DNA of 64,000 bases, taken from assembly GCF_036850765.1 (NCBI RefSeq), contig NC_089493.1, forward strand, positions 190,233,140 through 190,297,139, read 5' to 3'. Numbering within the stretch: position 1 is the first letter of the stretch; every line of letters starts with the position of its first letter. The notes below the pieces were generated by a model. The model searched no databases, was not told the DNA's origin, and saw nothing but the letters and a program-made list of their open reading frames with translations. Position numbers and translations under genes: made by a program. Origin of the DNA: Saccopteryx bilineata. Its lineage: Eukaryota > Chordata > Mammalia > Chiroptera > Emballonuridae. This document shows positions 1 through 11,539 of the stretch, in pieces.

Positions 1-835
1 TTCCGGATGAAGTAGGCAGGTCCCATGTATTTTTATCGCCACCTCATTCACCCTTCCATTATGAAAGAGACTCAAGAATGCAGTGTCCAGCGAGCTGTGG
101 GGACGCCAGCCCAGACCTCCGAGCTCTGTGCCCATGTTTTCCGCAGCCCACAGCCCCTGCTCATGCTGGGCTGGGTCTCCAGTACCCATTCCTGCGATTA
201 CACCTTGCTCCTGGTCCCTCAAAATCTCAGGCTGTGGGCTATTTTAAGCCCAAATTAAAGACTCCTCTCTCCTGAATGGTTGCAATTTCAGTCTGTGGTT
301 TGTTCACGCTGACGTGGCTCAGGGCCATGGTTCTGGGGCGTGGGGCACAGCAAGGGGGCAAACTGTTTAAGGCAGGAGGCAAGGGGCTCTGCAGAAACCA
401 TCCCGCTGCAGCCCGCTCGGTGGAAAACACAAGCACCCCATGGACAAACAGAAAGAGAACACCAGGGAGAAAGTCCCATGCAGCTGGAGAAGGATGCTAA
501 AAATAGCACCCTGTCAGAAGCAAGAAAGAAGTGGAAGCTATGCAATGCTTCAAACATCGGGAACTGTCACTTGCCACTCTAATTCCATGTGGCAAGTCTG
601 TGTTTCTTGGTCAGCCCCTGGAAGAAAAAGTCCTTGAGGCGGATACACGCCTCTTGAAGCCTTGCTAGGAAACCGAGCATCGAGCATCGCAGAACAGAGC
701 TTGAGAGCTGAGACCGTGGCCAAAGCCCCCAGAGCCTGCCCCCGGGGGATCCAGGCCTACAGTCCAGTGATGGGCCATGGGCAAGGCAGCGAGGCCAGAT
801 GAGGCCAGAAGGAAAGTGGGGCAGAACCCCACCCA
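1..835. other. Unassigned intronic sequence
   Basis: No interspersed repeat or exon was recognised. Open frames here are short and show no family features. Confidence 0.5.
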
Positions 836-1202
836 GTGGCCCTGGCCAGTTGGCTCAGCGGTAGAGCGTCGGCCTGGCGTGCGGGGGACCTGGGTTCGAT
901 TCCTGGCCAGGGCACATAGGAGAAGCGCCCATTTGCTTCTCCACCCCCCCCCTTCCTCTCTGTCTCTCTCTTCCCCTCCTGCAGCCAAGGCTCCATTGGA
1001 GCAAAGTTGGCTTGGGCGCTGGGGATGGCTCTTGGCCTCTGCTCCAGGCGCTAGAGTGGCTCTGGTCACGGCAAAGCGACCCCTCTACCCCCCACCCCAG
1101 AGGGGCAGAGCATCACCCCCTGGTGGGCGTGCCGGGTGGATCCCAGTCAGGTGCATGTGGGAGTCTGACTGCCTCTCCCTGTTTCCAGCTTCAGAAAAAT
1201 AC

Positions 1203-1230
<28 letters not shown>
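836..1230 (+). mobile_element. tRNA-derived SINE, Rhin-1-like, full length
   Basis: The head has a pol III A-box-like motif (tggctcagcggtagagc, 851-867) and a B box (ggttcgattcc, 893-903). It is followed by the family body ('gcccatttgcttctcc', 'gctccattggagcaaag', 'ccccctggtgggc'), 'cttcagaaaaatac' and a poly-A run to 1230. A 13-bp target duplication with one mismatch flanks it (agaaccccaccca 823-835; agaagcccaccca 1231-1243), so both ends are intact. The open frames running through it are SINE sequence, not genes. Confidence 0.93.
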
Positions 1231-1233
<3 letters not shown>

Positions 1234-1243
1234 AGCCCACCCA

Positions 1244-2884
1244 CCTCTCCATGTCAACACTCCCTGACTGAGCAGAGCTGAGCAGAGTGAGAATGCACAG
1301 GCCCATTCAGGATCCCACCCTGTTCCTTCTCTCTGTCCCCGGATGCTCATGTTTCTAAAGGGACAGAAAGGGAGAGATGAACTTCAAGTCATACCTGGAG
1401 GGCAAAATGACTATCCTATCGCAATTGCAGCCTCGTTAGATGCTCACACTGACACACCAGCCCAAGTCAATTCCCGATTTGGACAAGCTGCATTCGGGAA
1501 GCTTCCTTAGATGCTCAAGCGGGGCTCCTTCATCAGCCAATGCAGATGAAGCTGGTCCCAAAAGAGCACATCTGCGGGATCATGAGTCCACCCTGGGCTT
1601 TGTGTCTTCAGACTGTCACAGCCATGAAGGACCCTGGAGCCCTTTAGCTGAATGTTCATCACCTTATGGGGTTAGAAGTGAGTGTCACATTGGCTGCCCA
1701 CCACTGGGTCCCATTGTACAGACCCTGCTTTTGGGGCTGAGTGAGGAGGATTTTTAAAATGTACTTTTGGCTCAGCATGTGGTCCTGGTTCACTCTGCAC
1801 CGATCAGCCCCCATCATTCCCGGTGGCGTCACAGGCTGCCCAACGCTGTTACCAGTCTGGCCAAGTAGGTGACTGAACTTGACTCCAGACTTTCTCATGA
1901 CTAAATGCTCTCCTATCTAGTGTAAAAGCTCTGTTAGAAAAGAAACCAAGTCTCATGTACTGGTCTTTGCTCCAGTGTCTGACACAGTGCTTTACCCAAT
2001 GTTACTTCTCAAACAACAGTGAGCAATTCGAAGGTACTAACATGGTCACATCTCTTCAACACGGCACCCGAGGCCACACGAGGAGAGAAGAGAGGAGAGG
2101 GAATGGGAGCTACTTACCCAACCATCTCTCTGGGTGACTCGATCCTGCCGGTCTACTCAGGCGCCCCCAACTGCCCAGAGACAAACCGATGGAGATGGCC
2201 GTAGGTGAGCCAGACCTTGGCTCCGATAAAATTGAGAACAGCTGGCACTTCTGAGTACCCTGATCCCGGGGGTTCCGGGCTGAGGGCACACGGGCAAGCA
2301 CCAGCCTTTTCCCCCTTTTGCTTCTTGTCATGCTTAATTACCCCAGGATTGTGCTGAGTCAAGCAACCTGCTGGGCGGGGGCCCAGGCATGACCTTTCCC
2401 GTTGCTCTCCGCCAGCTCATGGGTCTCAAGTAGCCGTGTGCATTTCAACCGAGAAACCCAAGAATAAACTCAGGGACGACGCACATGATGCCAAACGCTA
2501 AGCCCCACACCTCAGTCCCTGAGAGGACGGCCCCTTCTGAACCGAGGGCAAACAAAAGGGCCTTGCAGCAGCCACACCACCTGCATTCAGCCTGGAAACG
2601 GAGCCCCCTTGGCTATGAAATGTGGAAACCAGCAGCCAGCCAGAGGCAGCCAGAGGAGAGGAGGGCAGGCCTGCTCAGTGCTCTCAAGTACCCTCTGGCT
2701 TTGCCAAGATTTTACCCAAAGGCTTGACTTTCAATCCCTGCACCTGCATCCCTGAGGTAGAGATGCTCGCTCTGCACCACTCAAGAAGAAATGGATAGCC
2801 CCATGCTTCTCACACACGGGCGCACCCTAAACACACATATAACGTGCCTCTGTAAATGCGCAGGAGAAAACCGTGCAGCCAAAT
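1244..2884. other. Unassigned intronic sequence
   Basis: Mostly unique-looking sequence with no recognised repeat, exon or RNA gene. Confidence 0.45.
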
Positions 2885-3075
2885 GCTCTCAATTATGTTT
2901 CTCGGCCTCAGCTGCATGCTGGGATCACCAGGGAGCTTTGAAAGTCTTGCTGCTCAGGCCACACTCCAGAGCAATGAAATCAGAATCTCTAGGTGTAAAT
3001 ATCAGGCATCAATATTATTTCAAAGCTCCCCGGGTGATACCCACGTGAGCCAGGATTGAGAGTCACTGCTGTAGG
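2885..3075 (+). mobile_element. MER5-like hAT (Charlie-group) MITE, old
   Basis: The order of motifs 'gggatcaccagggagcttt', 'atcagaatctctagg', 'caaagctccccgggtgat' and 'gagagtcactgctg' matches the MER5 layout, in which paired 'cacctggg' and 'caggtgat' blocks flank a CAGATTCTGATT-like core. It is strongly diverged, as expected for a eutherian-wide element. Confidence 0.65.
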
Positions 3076-3599
3076 TGAGCTGGAAGCTGGGGAGAACTGA
3101 GGCTGAGCTCCTAGTCTTGGCCTGGGCTCCAGGTATCAGACAGGTCCAGAGGCTGCTGGCCACAGAGAAGCAAAGTGATGTTCATCCAACAAGCACTCCT
3201 GAGCGGGGACTCTACATGAGGTCCCCTTCTGGTTTCCTAGAGACTGCCTCAAGAGTTGTCTTCCCAGAGATCAACTGGCTCGCAGCGTGGGTCTTAGCCA
3301 GGCTGGTCTCCGAGTCAAGCAACACCCAGCGGACATTGACCTAACACCCAGAGCGCGCAAGGCTCTGCAAAGGTGCTAAGAAGTATAAGTGAGATTTCTG
3401 ACCCCCGGGTGTTAAAATGTGAATGGAAAAGCCTAAGACTATGCACACTAAGAAATAAAAATACAATATAATATAGAAAAAGAGAAATTAATGTGCAATT
3501 GAACAATTCAAAGTAACAAATACATTATCAAGCAACAACTTTGTGTCGGTCCTTGTATCATGCTAAAGACCAGGTCCTTGTGCTCCAAGAGCTGAGAGA
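3076..3599. other. Unassigned intronic sequence
   Basis: Contains an A/T-rich patch at about 3440-3540; nothing else was recognised. Confidence 0.4.
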
Positions 3600-3762
3600 G
3601 CAGCAGCAGCGTCACCCAGGAGCATGACAGAAACTTCAATCTCATCCCCACCTACGGAGTCAGAACCTGCAGTGGGGTGGGGGGGGGCAGCAAGCTGTGC
3701 TTGAACGAGTCCTGCAGGTGAGTCAGATGCCTGCTCAAGTCTGGGAACCGCTAGTCTAGAAG
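3600..3762 (-). mobile_element. MER5-like hAT MITE, reverse orientation
   Basis: Carries 'cgtcacccaggagcatg', 'cggagtcagaacctgc', 'tgcaggtgagtcagatgc' and 'tgggaaccgctag', the reverse-complement order of MER5. A G run (about 3677-3688) interrupts it. Confidence 0.6.
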
Positions 3763-3834
3763 ACTCATCAACACCATAGGAGCTGGAAAAGGGAAGACAC
3801 ATTTCCTTGGGTCTCGGGGTTGATGAAAGCCTGG

Positions 3835-4062
3835 AAGGATTTGAATCCCGGTTCTGACATAATTTGGGGGGGCCTTAAGCAACTATTTTAACCTCTTGAT
3901 GACCTCTATTTGGTCAACTGTAAGGTAGTAGTAAGCATATGTGGAAAGAAGATCTACCACGTAGAGTTGTAGGACGAGTACACAGGGTACTGTGTAAAAG
4001 TCATCTGGGCAGTGCCGGGGGCCTGGTGAGTAAACCCAGCAAATGATCCCCAGCACTCACAG
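3835..4062 (+). mobile_element. MIR SINE fragment
   Basis: Has the MIR core order: 'tttgaatcccggttctgac', 'ttaacctcttgatgacctc', 'actgtaaggtagtagtaa' and 'cagtgccgggggcctgg'. Diverged ancient copy. Confidence 0.6.
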
Positions 4063-4334
4063 TCCTAATACAGGGGAGCTGTGCAGCAAATGAACGTCGA
4101 CTGGATGAATGAGTGAACTAACTAATACAGAACGGATGGGGGCGAGATTCGGCAAGCCTGGAAAAGCAACGAAGAATGAGGACTTCATTCAATGGGCAAA
4201 CGGGGGGATGTTCAAGAGAGAAAAAGGGCTTCCCAGACTGAGGGTTGCAAACACACGGCCAATCCTGAGACTGGCATCTTCTGGGCTCAGCTTCTAAAGT
4301 GACCTCAAGGACGGCTTTCCTGCCACAGCAGCCA

Positions 4335-4530
4335 GTATGTTGGTCACACACCTGGGCTCTGGAGTCAGACTGCCTGGGTTCAAGTGTTTACTAGTTGAGT
4401 GGTCTTGGGTGAGTGATTTAACCTCATTAAGCCTCAGTTTTCTCTTCTGGAAAATGGGTATAGTAATAGTACCAGCATCATATGAGTTGTGGGAACTGAG
4501 CATGATATTGGACCTAAAGCAGTCAGCCTG
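4335..4530 (+). mobile_element. MIR SINE, well preserved
   Basis: 'cctgggctctggagtcagac' is followed by 'tgcctgggttcaagtg', 'taacctcattaagcctcag' and 'ctggaaaatgggtatagtaa', the canonical MIR order, then a degraded 3' end. Confidence 0.85.
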
Positions 4531-4795
4531 GTGCTTTCACTCTAACGAGTGATCTCTAATCACTAGCTCTTTGTACCGCGGGATCCAGCCGGGTGCTAGC
4601 CCGAGCTCTGCTCAGTTATGGGCGGCTGAGATCTTCCCAGCACAACGGCATTCATACACTCTGCTGCCGCATCCAGAGCACAGAAAATGACTGTCTCCTC
4701 GTAACAGCAGAAGCCGCTGGGTCCCGGGCAGCTGCCGACCTTCGGGTTGTGTGGAGAAGCTTCTCACTGATAGGTGCCGTACACCCGAGTCCCGG

Positions 4796-4930
4796 GACAG
4801 AGGTATCACCGTGCCCACTTAACAGATGAGAAAACTGGAGTTTAGTGACTCATCCAAGTTAGACAAGGATCAAGTGTCAAAGCCTGGCTTCCCAGTTAGT
4901 CCTAATTCCAAACCCCACGATCCCTTTGCT
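4796..4930 (-). mobile_element. MIR-class fragment, reverse orientation
   Basis: 'ttaacagatgagaaaactgg', 'gactcatccaagttagac' and 'caaagcctggcttccc' match the reversed MIR motif 'acagatgaggaaactgagg ... caaggtcacacagc'. Confidence 0.55.
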
Positions 4931-6002
4931 ACCATAAATCACTCCCGACTACCCCAGAGGTTGCCTAAAGACCTTTCGAATGGGGTTCATCAGTGGCAGT
5001 GGCAGAGGGCCAGGTTCTTTCATGGTGTTGCTGTGTCACACGCTGCGCTAGACAGGGACAGCGCTCAGAACTCTGAGTCAGGAAGAGGAAAGTCGCAGGT
5101 GGGCTGGGGCAGTATGGTGGGCCCTGCGGGGGGTCAGCTCCCAGAATCTGAGACTGCTCCTCCCTTGGAAGCTCTCCCCTTGCTGAGAACGATGGCATAT
5201 ACTGCGTGTCTGAGAGTTTGTGTGTGTCGGGTGAGGGAGAAGCATTGTGGAAGGGAGGGGAGGCAAAGACTTTCCTTCCTAATCTGAAAACAGTTATCAA
5301 ATCTGAACACGGGGAGAATGATTGAGTACGAACAGACCAAAGATTCACTTTTAAAAATCAGCTTGTAGAAACCATTTTCTTCCTCTAAAGGAAGCATTCT
5401 GGCCCACGAAATGACACAGCAAGACAAATTCCTTTTATCTCCTCCCGGGTCTATTTCCTTAAATGCCAAATTGTGTTCTTCTTTCTTTCCCCCCCCAGAT
5501 ACCAGCTGTGACTCCGCTAATGGCCAAAGAGACGCATAAGACCACAATGCCTCTTCTTGAAGCCTTGAGCGGTGTTTGCAATAAATGGAGAGGAGTGTGG
5601 CTGTCTTCCTGTCTTCTCTTGAGAGATTCTAACAAAGATTCCTGGAGTCCAAATACAAACTTGGACTTCATCGTCCTACCCCCTTCAGTTTCCCTGGTCT
5701 AAGGAGCTGCCTGGATGCTCTCACCGGAACAAAGGGGACACAGCTTGGTTGGGACTCTGAGCTTTTCTAACAATGGCTAACAATTCACTCTCCCTCAAAT
5801 CTTATATTTACCTGCAATGGGCCGTGTTACCTCCCGCTAACCCCACATGCCAAAAATACTACTGCATTTTCCTGTTTTATCATCTTTGTGTTCCACGGTT
5901 GCCATGGTAGTAACTAACATCTACCCTCAACAGCCTCATTGCCATGTTCAACTACAGATGAAATGAGTGATTCCCAGTTTGGTTCAAGCAAAAAAAGAAA
6001 TG
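4931..6002. other. Unassigned intronic sequence
   Basis: No supportable feature apart from a short C run at about 5489-5497. Open frames on both strands here lack any recognisable domain. Confidence 0.45.
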
Positions 6003-6060
6003 TGCTCCTACTATGCGCCAGGCCCTGTGCTAGGCACAAGGCCTGGGGGCTGAGATGAAT
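6003..6060 (-). mobile_element. L2-type 3' end fragment
   Basis: 'ctactatgcgccaggccc' and 'tgtgctaggcacaagg' match the reversed L2 3' end ('cctactatgtgccaggcac'). Confidence 0.5.
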
Positions 6061-6129
6061 CAAAAGGAGTTTTCTATAAGATTTTGCTCCTTTACAAAGC
6101 TGATTTTTTGTTTCTCTTGTGAGCTTTTA

Positions 6130-6860
6130 TTTTAGTTTTTTTAAATTAAATTGTGGTCAAGCATATATAACAAAAAAACTGACCATTTGGACTATTTTTA
6201 AGTACACAGATCAGTGGCATTAGGTACATTCACAATGTTGTGCAACCATCTCCACTATCTACTTCCAAAACGTTTTTATCACCCCAAACAGAAACTCACT
6301 ACCATTAAGTAAGTACTGACTCCTCATGGCCCACACCCCTAGCCCTGGTAGTCTCTCATTTACTCTTTGTCTCAGTGAATTTGCCAACCCAGCATAGTAC
6401 ATATAAGTAGAGTCATACAATAGTTGTTCTTTGTGTCTGGCTTCTTTGCCTAACATAATGTCTTCAAGGTCCATTTATAGTGTAGCCTTTATCAAAACTC
6501 CACTCCTTCTGAGGGCTGAATAGCATTCCATGATGTGCACATACCACATTGGTCTACCCATACAGCTATCGGACGCCGGGGTTGTGTCCAATATTTGGCT
6601 ACTGTGACTACTGGCACACAAGTGTCTTGAGTCCTTACTTCCAATTCTTCTGATAAACTCAGGAGTCAAGTTTCTTGATCAGACAGGAATTCTGCATTCA
6701 CCTTTTTGACAAATCGCCATATTACTTTCCACAGAGGCTGTACTGTTTTTATATTGCATTTAAATTTCTCCACATCCTCACCCACACTTGCTATTTTTCT
6801 GGACTTTACAAAAAACCCCAGCCATTATAGCAGGTGTCAGAGGTTGCTTTCTGGAAGAGC
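6130..6860 (-). mobile_element. Ancient LINE-1 3' region (ORF2 end plus 3'UTR)
   Basis: Minus-strand translation gives remnants of the L1 ORF2 C-terminus (MWYVHIMECYSAL and, in another frame, LANSLRQR), broken by frameshifts and stops. On the plus strand, 'gtacattcacaatgttgtgc' and 'ctgaatagcattccatgatg' are typical of an antisense older L1. It is dead, with no target duplication seen. Confidence 0.8.
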
Positions 6861-7247
6861 AAATAGGTGAGGTGAGAAAGCGCTTGTTCCCCACAGCTCC
6901 GTGGGCACACATGGCGGACTCAGCGCAGCCTTGCTGGGTGGCGGAATGAACGGGCCCTCCTGCTTGCAGCCAGGACGACTCCCTTGGGCTGGGGGTCCCT
7001 GCGTGAGCCTTCCCTGACTCTTCTGTTGAGCAGATTGGGGAATCGCACAAGGAAACCCCACTCTACAAAAGAAACCGGGCAGCAACTGCGTTCGCAAGTG
7101 GACTGTATCCGGGCTTCAATCCGTGGTCCATCCGCATCCTCTCTGCATTTGTTTCTGCTCGCAGGGATCAGGAAAACCGGCTGCTTTAGATTCAGGGGCG
7201 CGGAGGCGGTAGCACCTCAGACATAAGAAGGCTGAGAGCTGGAGAGT
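6861..7247. other. Unassigned intronic sequence
   Basis: Nothing recognised. Confidence 0.4.
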
Positions 7248-7455
7248 GTGGTGGTTAAGAAAGCAAAGCCGTGGGTCGAGTGGGCTGCCCTGAACTGCAG
7301 CTCCACCATTCGTCATGTGCATAAGCAAACTCTCTATCCTCTCTGTGCCTCTACTTGGACCGGATCCCATTCTTGTGAGGATTAAAGGAAACAATGAGAA
7401 GCACTTAGCACAGTGCCTGAAAGAACATGAGGTCTCAATAAAAGTTAGCTCTCAT
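7248..7455 (+). mobile_element. MIR SINE fragment
   Basis: 'gtggttaagaaagcaaagcc', 'ctctctgtgcctctacttgg', 'gtgaggattaaaggaaac', 'cacttagcacagtgcctg' and 'ctcaataaaagttagctc' span MIR from its tRNA head to its L2-like tail. Confidence 0.75.
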
Positions 7456-7529
7456 TGTATCCCCGAAGCTCCAGGATTAGCACACAGACCCAAACCAGCG
7501 GCCCCGGGGGGAGCGGAAGGGGCTCCTGA

Positions 7530-8273
7530 GGGCACACCTATGCTTACTTTCATGGGCTTCCGGGCTGGCTGCGGGACTGGGCACACCTATGCTTACTCTC
7601 ATGGGCTTCCAGGCTGGCTGCGGGACTGGGCACACCTATGCTTACTCTCATGGGCTTCCAGGCTGGCTGCAGGACTGGGCACACCTATGCTTACTCTCAC
7701 GGGCTTCCGGGCTGGCTGCAGGACTGGGCACACCTATGCTTACTCTCGTGGGCTTCCAGGCTGGCTGCGGGACTGGGCACACCTATGCTTACTCTCATGG
7801 GCTTCCGAGCTGGCTGCGGGACTGGGCACACCTATGCTTACTCTTGTGGGCTTCCAGGCTGGCTGCGGGACTGGGCACACCTATGCTTACTCTCATGGGC
7901 TTCCGAGCTGGCTGCGGGACTGGGCACACCTATGCTTACTCTTGTGGGCTTCCAGGCTGGCTGCGGGACTGGGCACACCTATGCTTACTCTCGTGGGTTT
8001 CCAGGCTGGCTGCGGGACTGGGCACACCTATGCTTACTCTTGTGGGCTTCCAGGCTGGCTGCGGGACTGGGCACACCTATGCTTACTCTCGTGGGCTTCC
8101 AGGCTGGCTGCGGGACTGGGCACACCTATGCTTACTCTCGTGGGCTTCCAGGCTGGCTGCGGGACTCGGCACACCTATGCTTACTCTCGTGGGCTTCCAG
8201 GCTGGCTGCGGGACTGGGCACACCTATGCTTACTCTCATGGGCTTCTAGGCTGGCTGCGGGACTGGGCACACC
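7530..8273. repeat. 49-bp minisatellite, 15 full units
   Basis: Fifteen consecutive 49-bp units begin at 7530, 7579, 7628 and so on every 49 bp to 8216, with a partial unit at 8265. Each begins 'gggcacacctatgcttact', continues 'gggcttccaggctggctg' and ends 'cgggact'. No indel breaks the phase. Variable sites are few (tctcatg/tctcgtg/tcttgtg; ccagg/ccgag/ccggg). Units 6-7 and 8-9 share the same alternating variants, indicating a duplicated 98-bp dimer. Because 49 is not a multiple of three, the same peptide cycles through all three plus-strand frames, which explains the open frames of up to 327 codons. Confidence 0.98.
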
Positions 8274-9164
8274 CACCCGCCCACGCGGCCAGCACTGAGG
8301 ACCAAGCCCCCCAGCCGTGCCTCTTCTCGGCCTGGGCCGAGGCCTCTCCAAGCTCATTCTGGCCAGGGGTTTGGGGAGTGTAGGGCCACCAGCCACACAG
8401 CTCTCCTGCAAAGACTCAGAACCCACACCCTGAGAGGTCAAAAGGAACTTTCACTGTATTAAAACCCACAGATGGGACAACAGTTGGATCGAGTTTCCAA
8501 AGAGAAGGTTCACTGACAGTCAAAACTTCAGTAAGCACAGCAGGGGACAGTACCATGAGGACCCAAGAGAAAACACAGAAGGAACGAGCGACGAGGCTGG
8601 GCAGGGCGGTACGTCAGGCTGGCGGCACTGTAATTCTCACGTGCGGGGGAGGGGAACGGTATTCAGCTCGGTTCGACAGGAAGCTTTGTATTATATAAAT
8701 ATTAGACTGGAGCATATTGAACATATCAGAGTCCCACGGAATAAAAACGAGCTCCTGGGCTCAATACTTTACCTGTAACTTAGAAGTTGTACGCGGAGAC
8801 TCTTAAACCGAAAGCCAAGCCACTAGAGATGAATGGGGGAGTATTATTACCCAGCAGGACCCGGCAGGTGTGCGGGAGGCATGCCTGAGACCCGATAGTA
8901 TGGACCCTACTTACTGAGCCTGTGTGAGGTGGCGTCCGCACACCCTGTCTGACCGCTGTGGCGTTAGGTGTTACAGATGGCAGCTCCGTTTCACCAAGAA
9001 AATTGTGAGTGTGAGTGTGTGTGTGCGTCTATATGCACTTTCTGAGTTTATAGAGAGAGAGAAAGAAGAGAAATTTCTGGGACCTAAGTATCATATATTA
9101 GGATGAACTCTATAAAATCACCACTATTCAACCTCTGCTGCCAACAAAATTGACAATTCTATTG
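8274..9164. other. Unassigned intronic sequence
   Basis: Unique-looking sequence with a short (TG)n at about 9006-9024. No repeat family was recognised. Confidence 0.4.
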
Positions 9165-9340
9165 GGTTCAACCTAATACAATACCTTAGTTATAGTAAAA
9201 ATTTATATTAAAATTCATATAAATTATATCAAAAATTAAAATTTATATATTAAACATCATTTAAATTAGATATAAAGTATACTACACATGTGTTCTATTT
9301 TATTTATTGATTATATAATGTTATCTATAAATTATATATA
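9165..9340. repeat. AT-rich low-complexity tract
   Basis: Very A/T-rich DNA (runs such as 'aaatttatattaaaattcat') that ends at the TA dinucleotide into which the mariner inserted. Confidence 0.8.
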
Positions 9341-9897
9341 AGGTCTACCGGAAAGTTCTGTCCGTTTCTATCCCAAGTTTCGACACGTAAGCACATGTTT
9401 ATTTGGCGCATGTGTGCCTCTCTATTTTTATCACTTAATGTATACATACTGACGTAGCAAATTAACTAAAATAAAGTTGATTCACGCTAGTCTTATGTGT
9501 GAAGCGATAGTGTACCCATGGCTACTGATAAAGTTCATTTACACCACTGTAATTTTTACGAATTTCAACAAGGAAGAAATGCTACAGAAGCATGTCTGTC
9601 GCATCCACCATATTCCCCGGACTTAGCACCCTCTGACTATCACTTGTTTTTGTCCTTACAAAATATTTTGAAGGGCAAAAAATTAAAAAATGAAGAAGAT
9701 ATCAAACAAGCACTAGTTCAATTTTTTGCATCAAAAGATAAAACATTTTTCAAAAATGGGATATACAAATTGCCTTCACGCTGGCAAGAAATCATTAATA
9801 ATAATGGCTATTATATTATTTAATAAAGTTTATTGATGGTAAGAAAAATTTGTATTTTGTTTTATTCCAAAAACGGAGAGAACTTTCCGGTAGACCT
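9341..9897 (+). mobile_element. Internally deleted mariner (Tc1/mariner) element
   Basis: Terminal inverted repeats begin AGGTCTACCGGAAAGTTCT at the left (9341) and, reverse-complemented, at the right end (9897). They agree over about 26 bp with one mismatch. Each end abuts TA (9339-9340 and 9898-9899), the mariner target duplication. At 557 bp it is far shorter than an autonomous mariner (about 1.3 kb). It encodes a fused N- and C-terminal transposase remnant (separate entry). The close match of the two ends suggests a fairly young insertion. Confidence 0.95.
9518..9823 (+). pseudogene. Mariner transposase, in-frame internal deletion (101 codons)
   Basis: The frame keeps a normal mariner start (MATDKVHLHHCNFYEFQQG, the first helix of the N-terminal DNA-binding region), then after about residue 28 jumps to the C-terminal catalytic segment HPPYSPDLAPSDYHLF. 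The Asp of 'PSD' would be the third residue of the DD34D triad. It then runs to a natural-looking C-terminus (SRWQEIINNNGYYII). The rest of the DNA-binding domain, the first two catalytic Asp residues and the linker are absent, so it cannot catalyse transposition. The deletion preserves frame. Whether it is transcribed is unknown. Confidence 0.9.
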
Positions 9898-9944
9898 TAG
9901 AGGTCTTATGCCAGAGAGATACAATGCTTAGTGTTGGTTGAGAA

Positions 9945-10150
9945 TGTGGATTCTTGAAACCGACTGCATGGAAAACTTGGCTGGGACACTTACTAGCTAT
10001 GGGACACTGAGTAAGTAATATCTATGCTCAGTGCCTTTGTTTTTCACCTATACAAGGAGATAATAATAGTACCAAGCTCGTGGGAATGTTGTAAAGACTG
10101 AGAAAACACAAGCAATGTGCTAGAACAACAGTGCCTGGCACATAGTCCTT
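9945..10150 (+). mobile_element. MIR SINE
   Basis: 'acacttactagctatggg', 'gagataataatagtacc' and 'aacagtgcctggcacatag' follow MIR order. Confidence 0.75.
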
Positions 10151-11454
10151 TATCAGCGGTCACTGTGCCTGGTTCTGTTCACTAATTCCCAGCAACCATC
10201 CTTGGCAATAGCCAGAGGCTACCTTGGTTTCACAGGGAGCAGCCTGCACACAGATTCGGAGCTCTGCCCAGGATTATACATCAAGCAAGAATCCATCAAC
10301 AATTCCAACTCACGCCTCTCTGAGTCTCAAACCCTACTGCTCCTTCTAAGCTGCCAGTTTCTCTTAGTGTTCTCTCTGAGCCTTCGTTCACCATTTAGTG
10401 GGAGGAAAGGCTGGGCCAGCTGACGTTACCATTCCCTCCCGTGTCCTCATGCAAGGGGGCTGTATCAAAGCTGCTGCAGAAGCAGGGAAACGGGACCGAG
10501 TGCTTCCAGCTCCACTGAACGCGGCACCCTTAGCCACGTGGCCAGAAACATTTCTGCATTTAGGGTTCCAATTTATTTTTCTTTTCTGCTATTTCTTTCC
10601 AGGGCCTTCAGTACATTTCCTAATTAACCACTCCCACTTAATTTCCTAAAGCAATCACATCTTCCCCACAGGCGAGCGCGGCCTGTCTCGGGCAGAAGCA
10701 CGCACACCAGCTGGCCCCTCGGCGACGTGGGAGTGAGCGAGCAGCCCTTGGACACCGACCAAGGAGCGGCACAGACAGACGCGGGAGAGACAGCTTGGGA
10801 GCTACACTCAGAGGACTCTCTTCCCATCCTGGTGGCATGTGGGTTTCCTGGTGAGCGAACGGGACCCAGAACCAGTTCTCCGAGGAAACCGATGGAGGAG
10901 AATCCGGCCAGAGCAGCCCAGGATGCCGGGAGACTTGACCAGCAGCTACGTTGCGGTGCCAGGCAGGGCGACGCTGGCGAGGCAGGAGGGCGCTGGTCTC
11001 TCCCAACTTTGCTGCTTACTCTCTGTGTAAATGTGGCCAAACCTTTCCTTTGGTTGAGCCTCAGTTCCCTTGTCTTTAAAGTGAACTGTCTTTACAGCAA
11101 TATATACAACACAGTGGAGGTGGGAGGGAAGGACCACAGATACAACAGCCTTGGAGAGGCCGGCGGGTATCAGTGGGGGGGGAGCAGGGCTGAGCAAAAG
11201 CCAATACCGTGATGCCAAATGGCAGCTGACATGCAGTGTCCGTGTTGGACGCACTAAGGGAGCGATGGGGACTGCGGAGGAACGGAGATGTGCCTCCTCT
11301 AAAAGCCAGCCAATTACTGCCACAGAGTCATGCTGACCCCTTGTTGCAAGAATTTCCCATTTTGGGGAGAGAAGCTAGAAATAGATTTTTTTTTATATGA
11401 ATTCACCCATCTTAAAATGTTGGCAAGAAACTGATATTTTAAAAAAAATCAATT
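10151..11454. other. Unassigned intronic sequence
   Basis: The middle (about 10670-11000) is G/C-richer with scattered CpG. Open frames occur on both strands but none shows a recognisable domain. No repeat was confidently assigned. Confidence 0.4.
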
Positions 11455-11530
11455 ATGTGAGCCAATACCATGTGGGCCAAGCACAACACGTTGGAGAGCT
11501 GGATTTGGCCTACTAGCCACGGGTTTGCAA
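11455..11530 (+). mobile_element. hAT-like MITE fragment
   Basis: 'gtgggccaagcacaacacg', 'gagagctggatttggcc' and 'cacgggtttgcaaactct' resemble hAT-type mammalian MITEs carrying 'ggccagatttggcc' and 'ccagtttgc'. Family not assigned. Confidence 0.4.
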
Positions 11531-11539
11531 ACTCTGTCA

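Noticed and set aside
851..903. tRNA gene suggested by A and B boxes
   Set aside because: The boxes belong to SINE heads; no cloverleaf with acceptor stem pairing and tRNA end is present. The same applies to the other SINEs.
7530..8273. CRISPR array
   Set aside because: The units are directly contiguous with no unique spacers, and the DNA is mammalian.
7315..8383. Open frames of up to 327 codons encoding a tandem-repeat peptide
   Set aside because: All three plus-strand frames are open because a 49-bp unit without stops rotates the frame. No start context, splice sites or homology.
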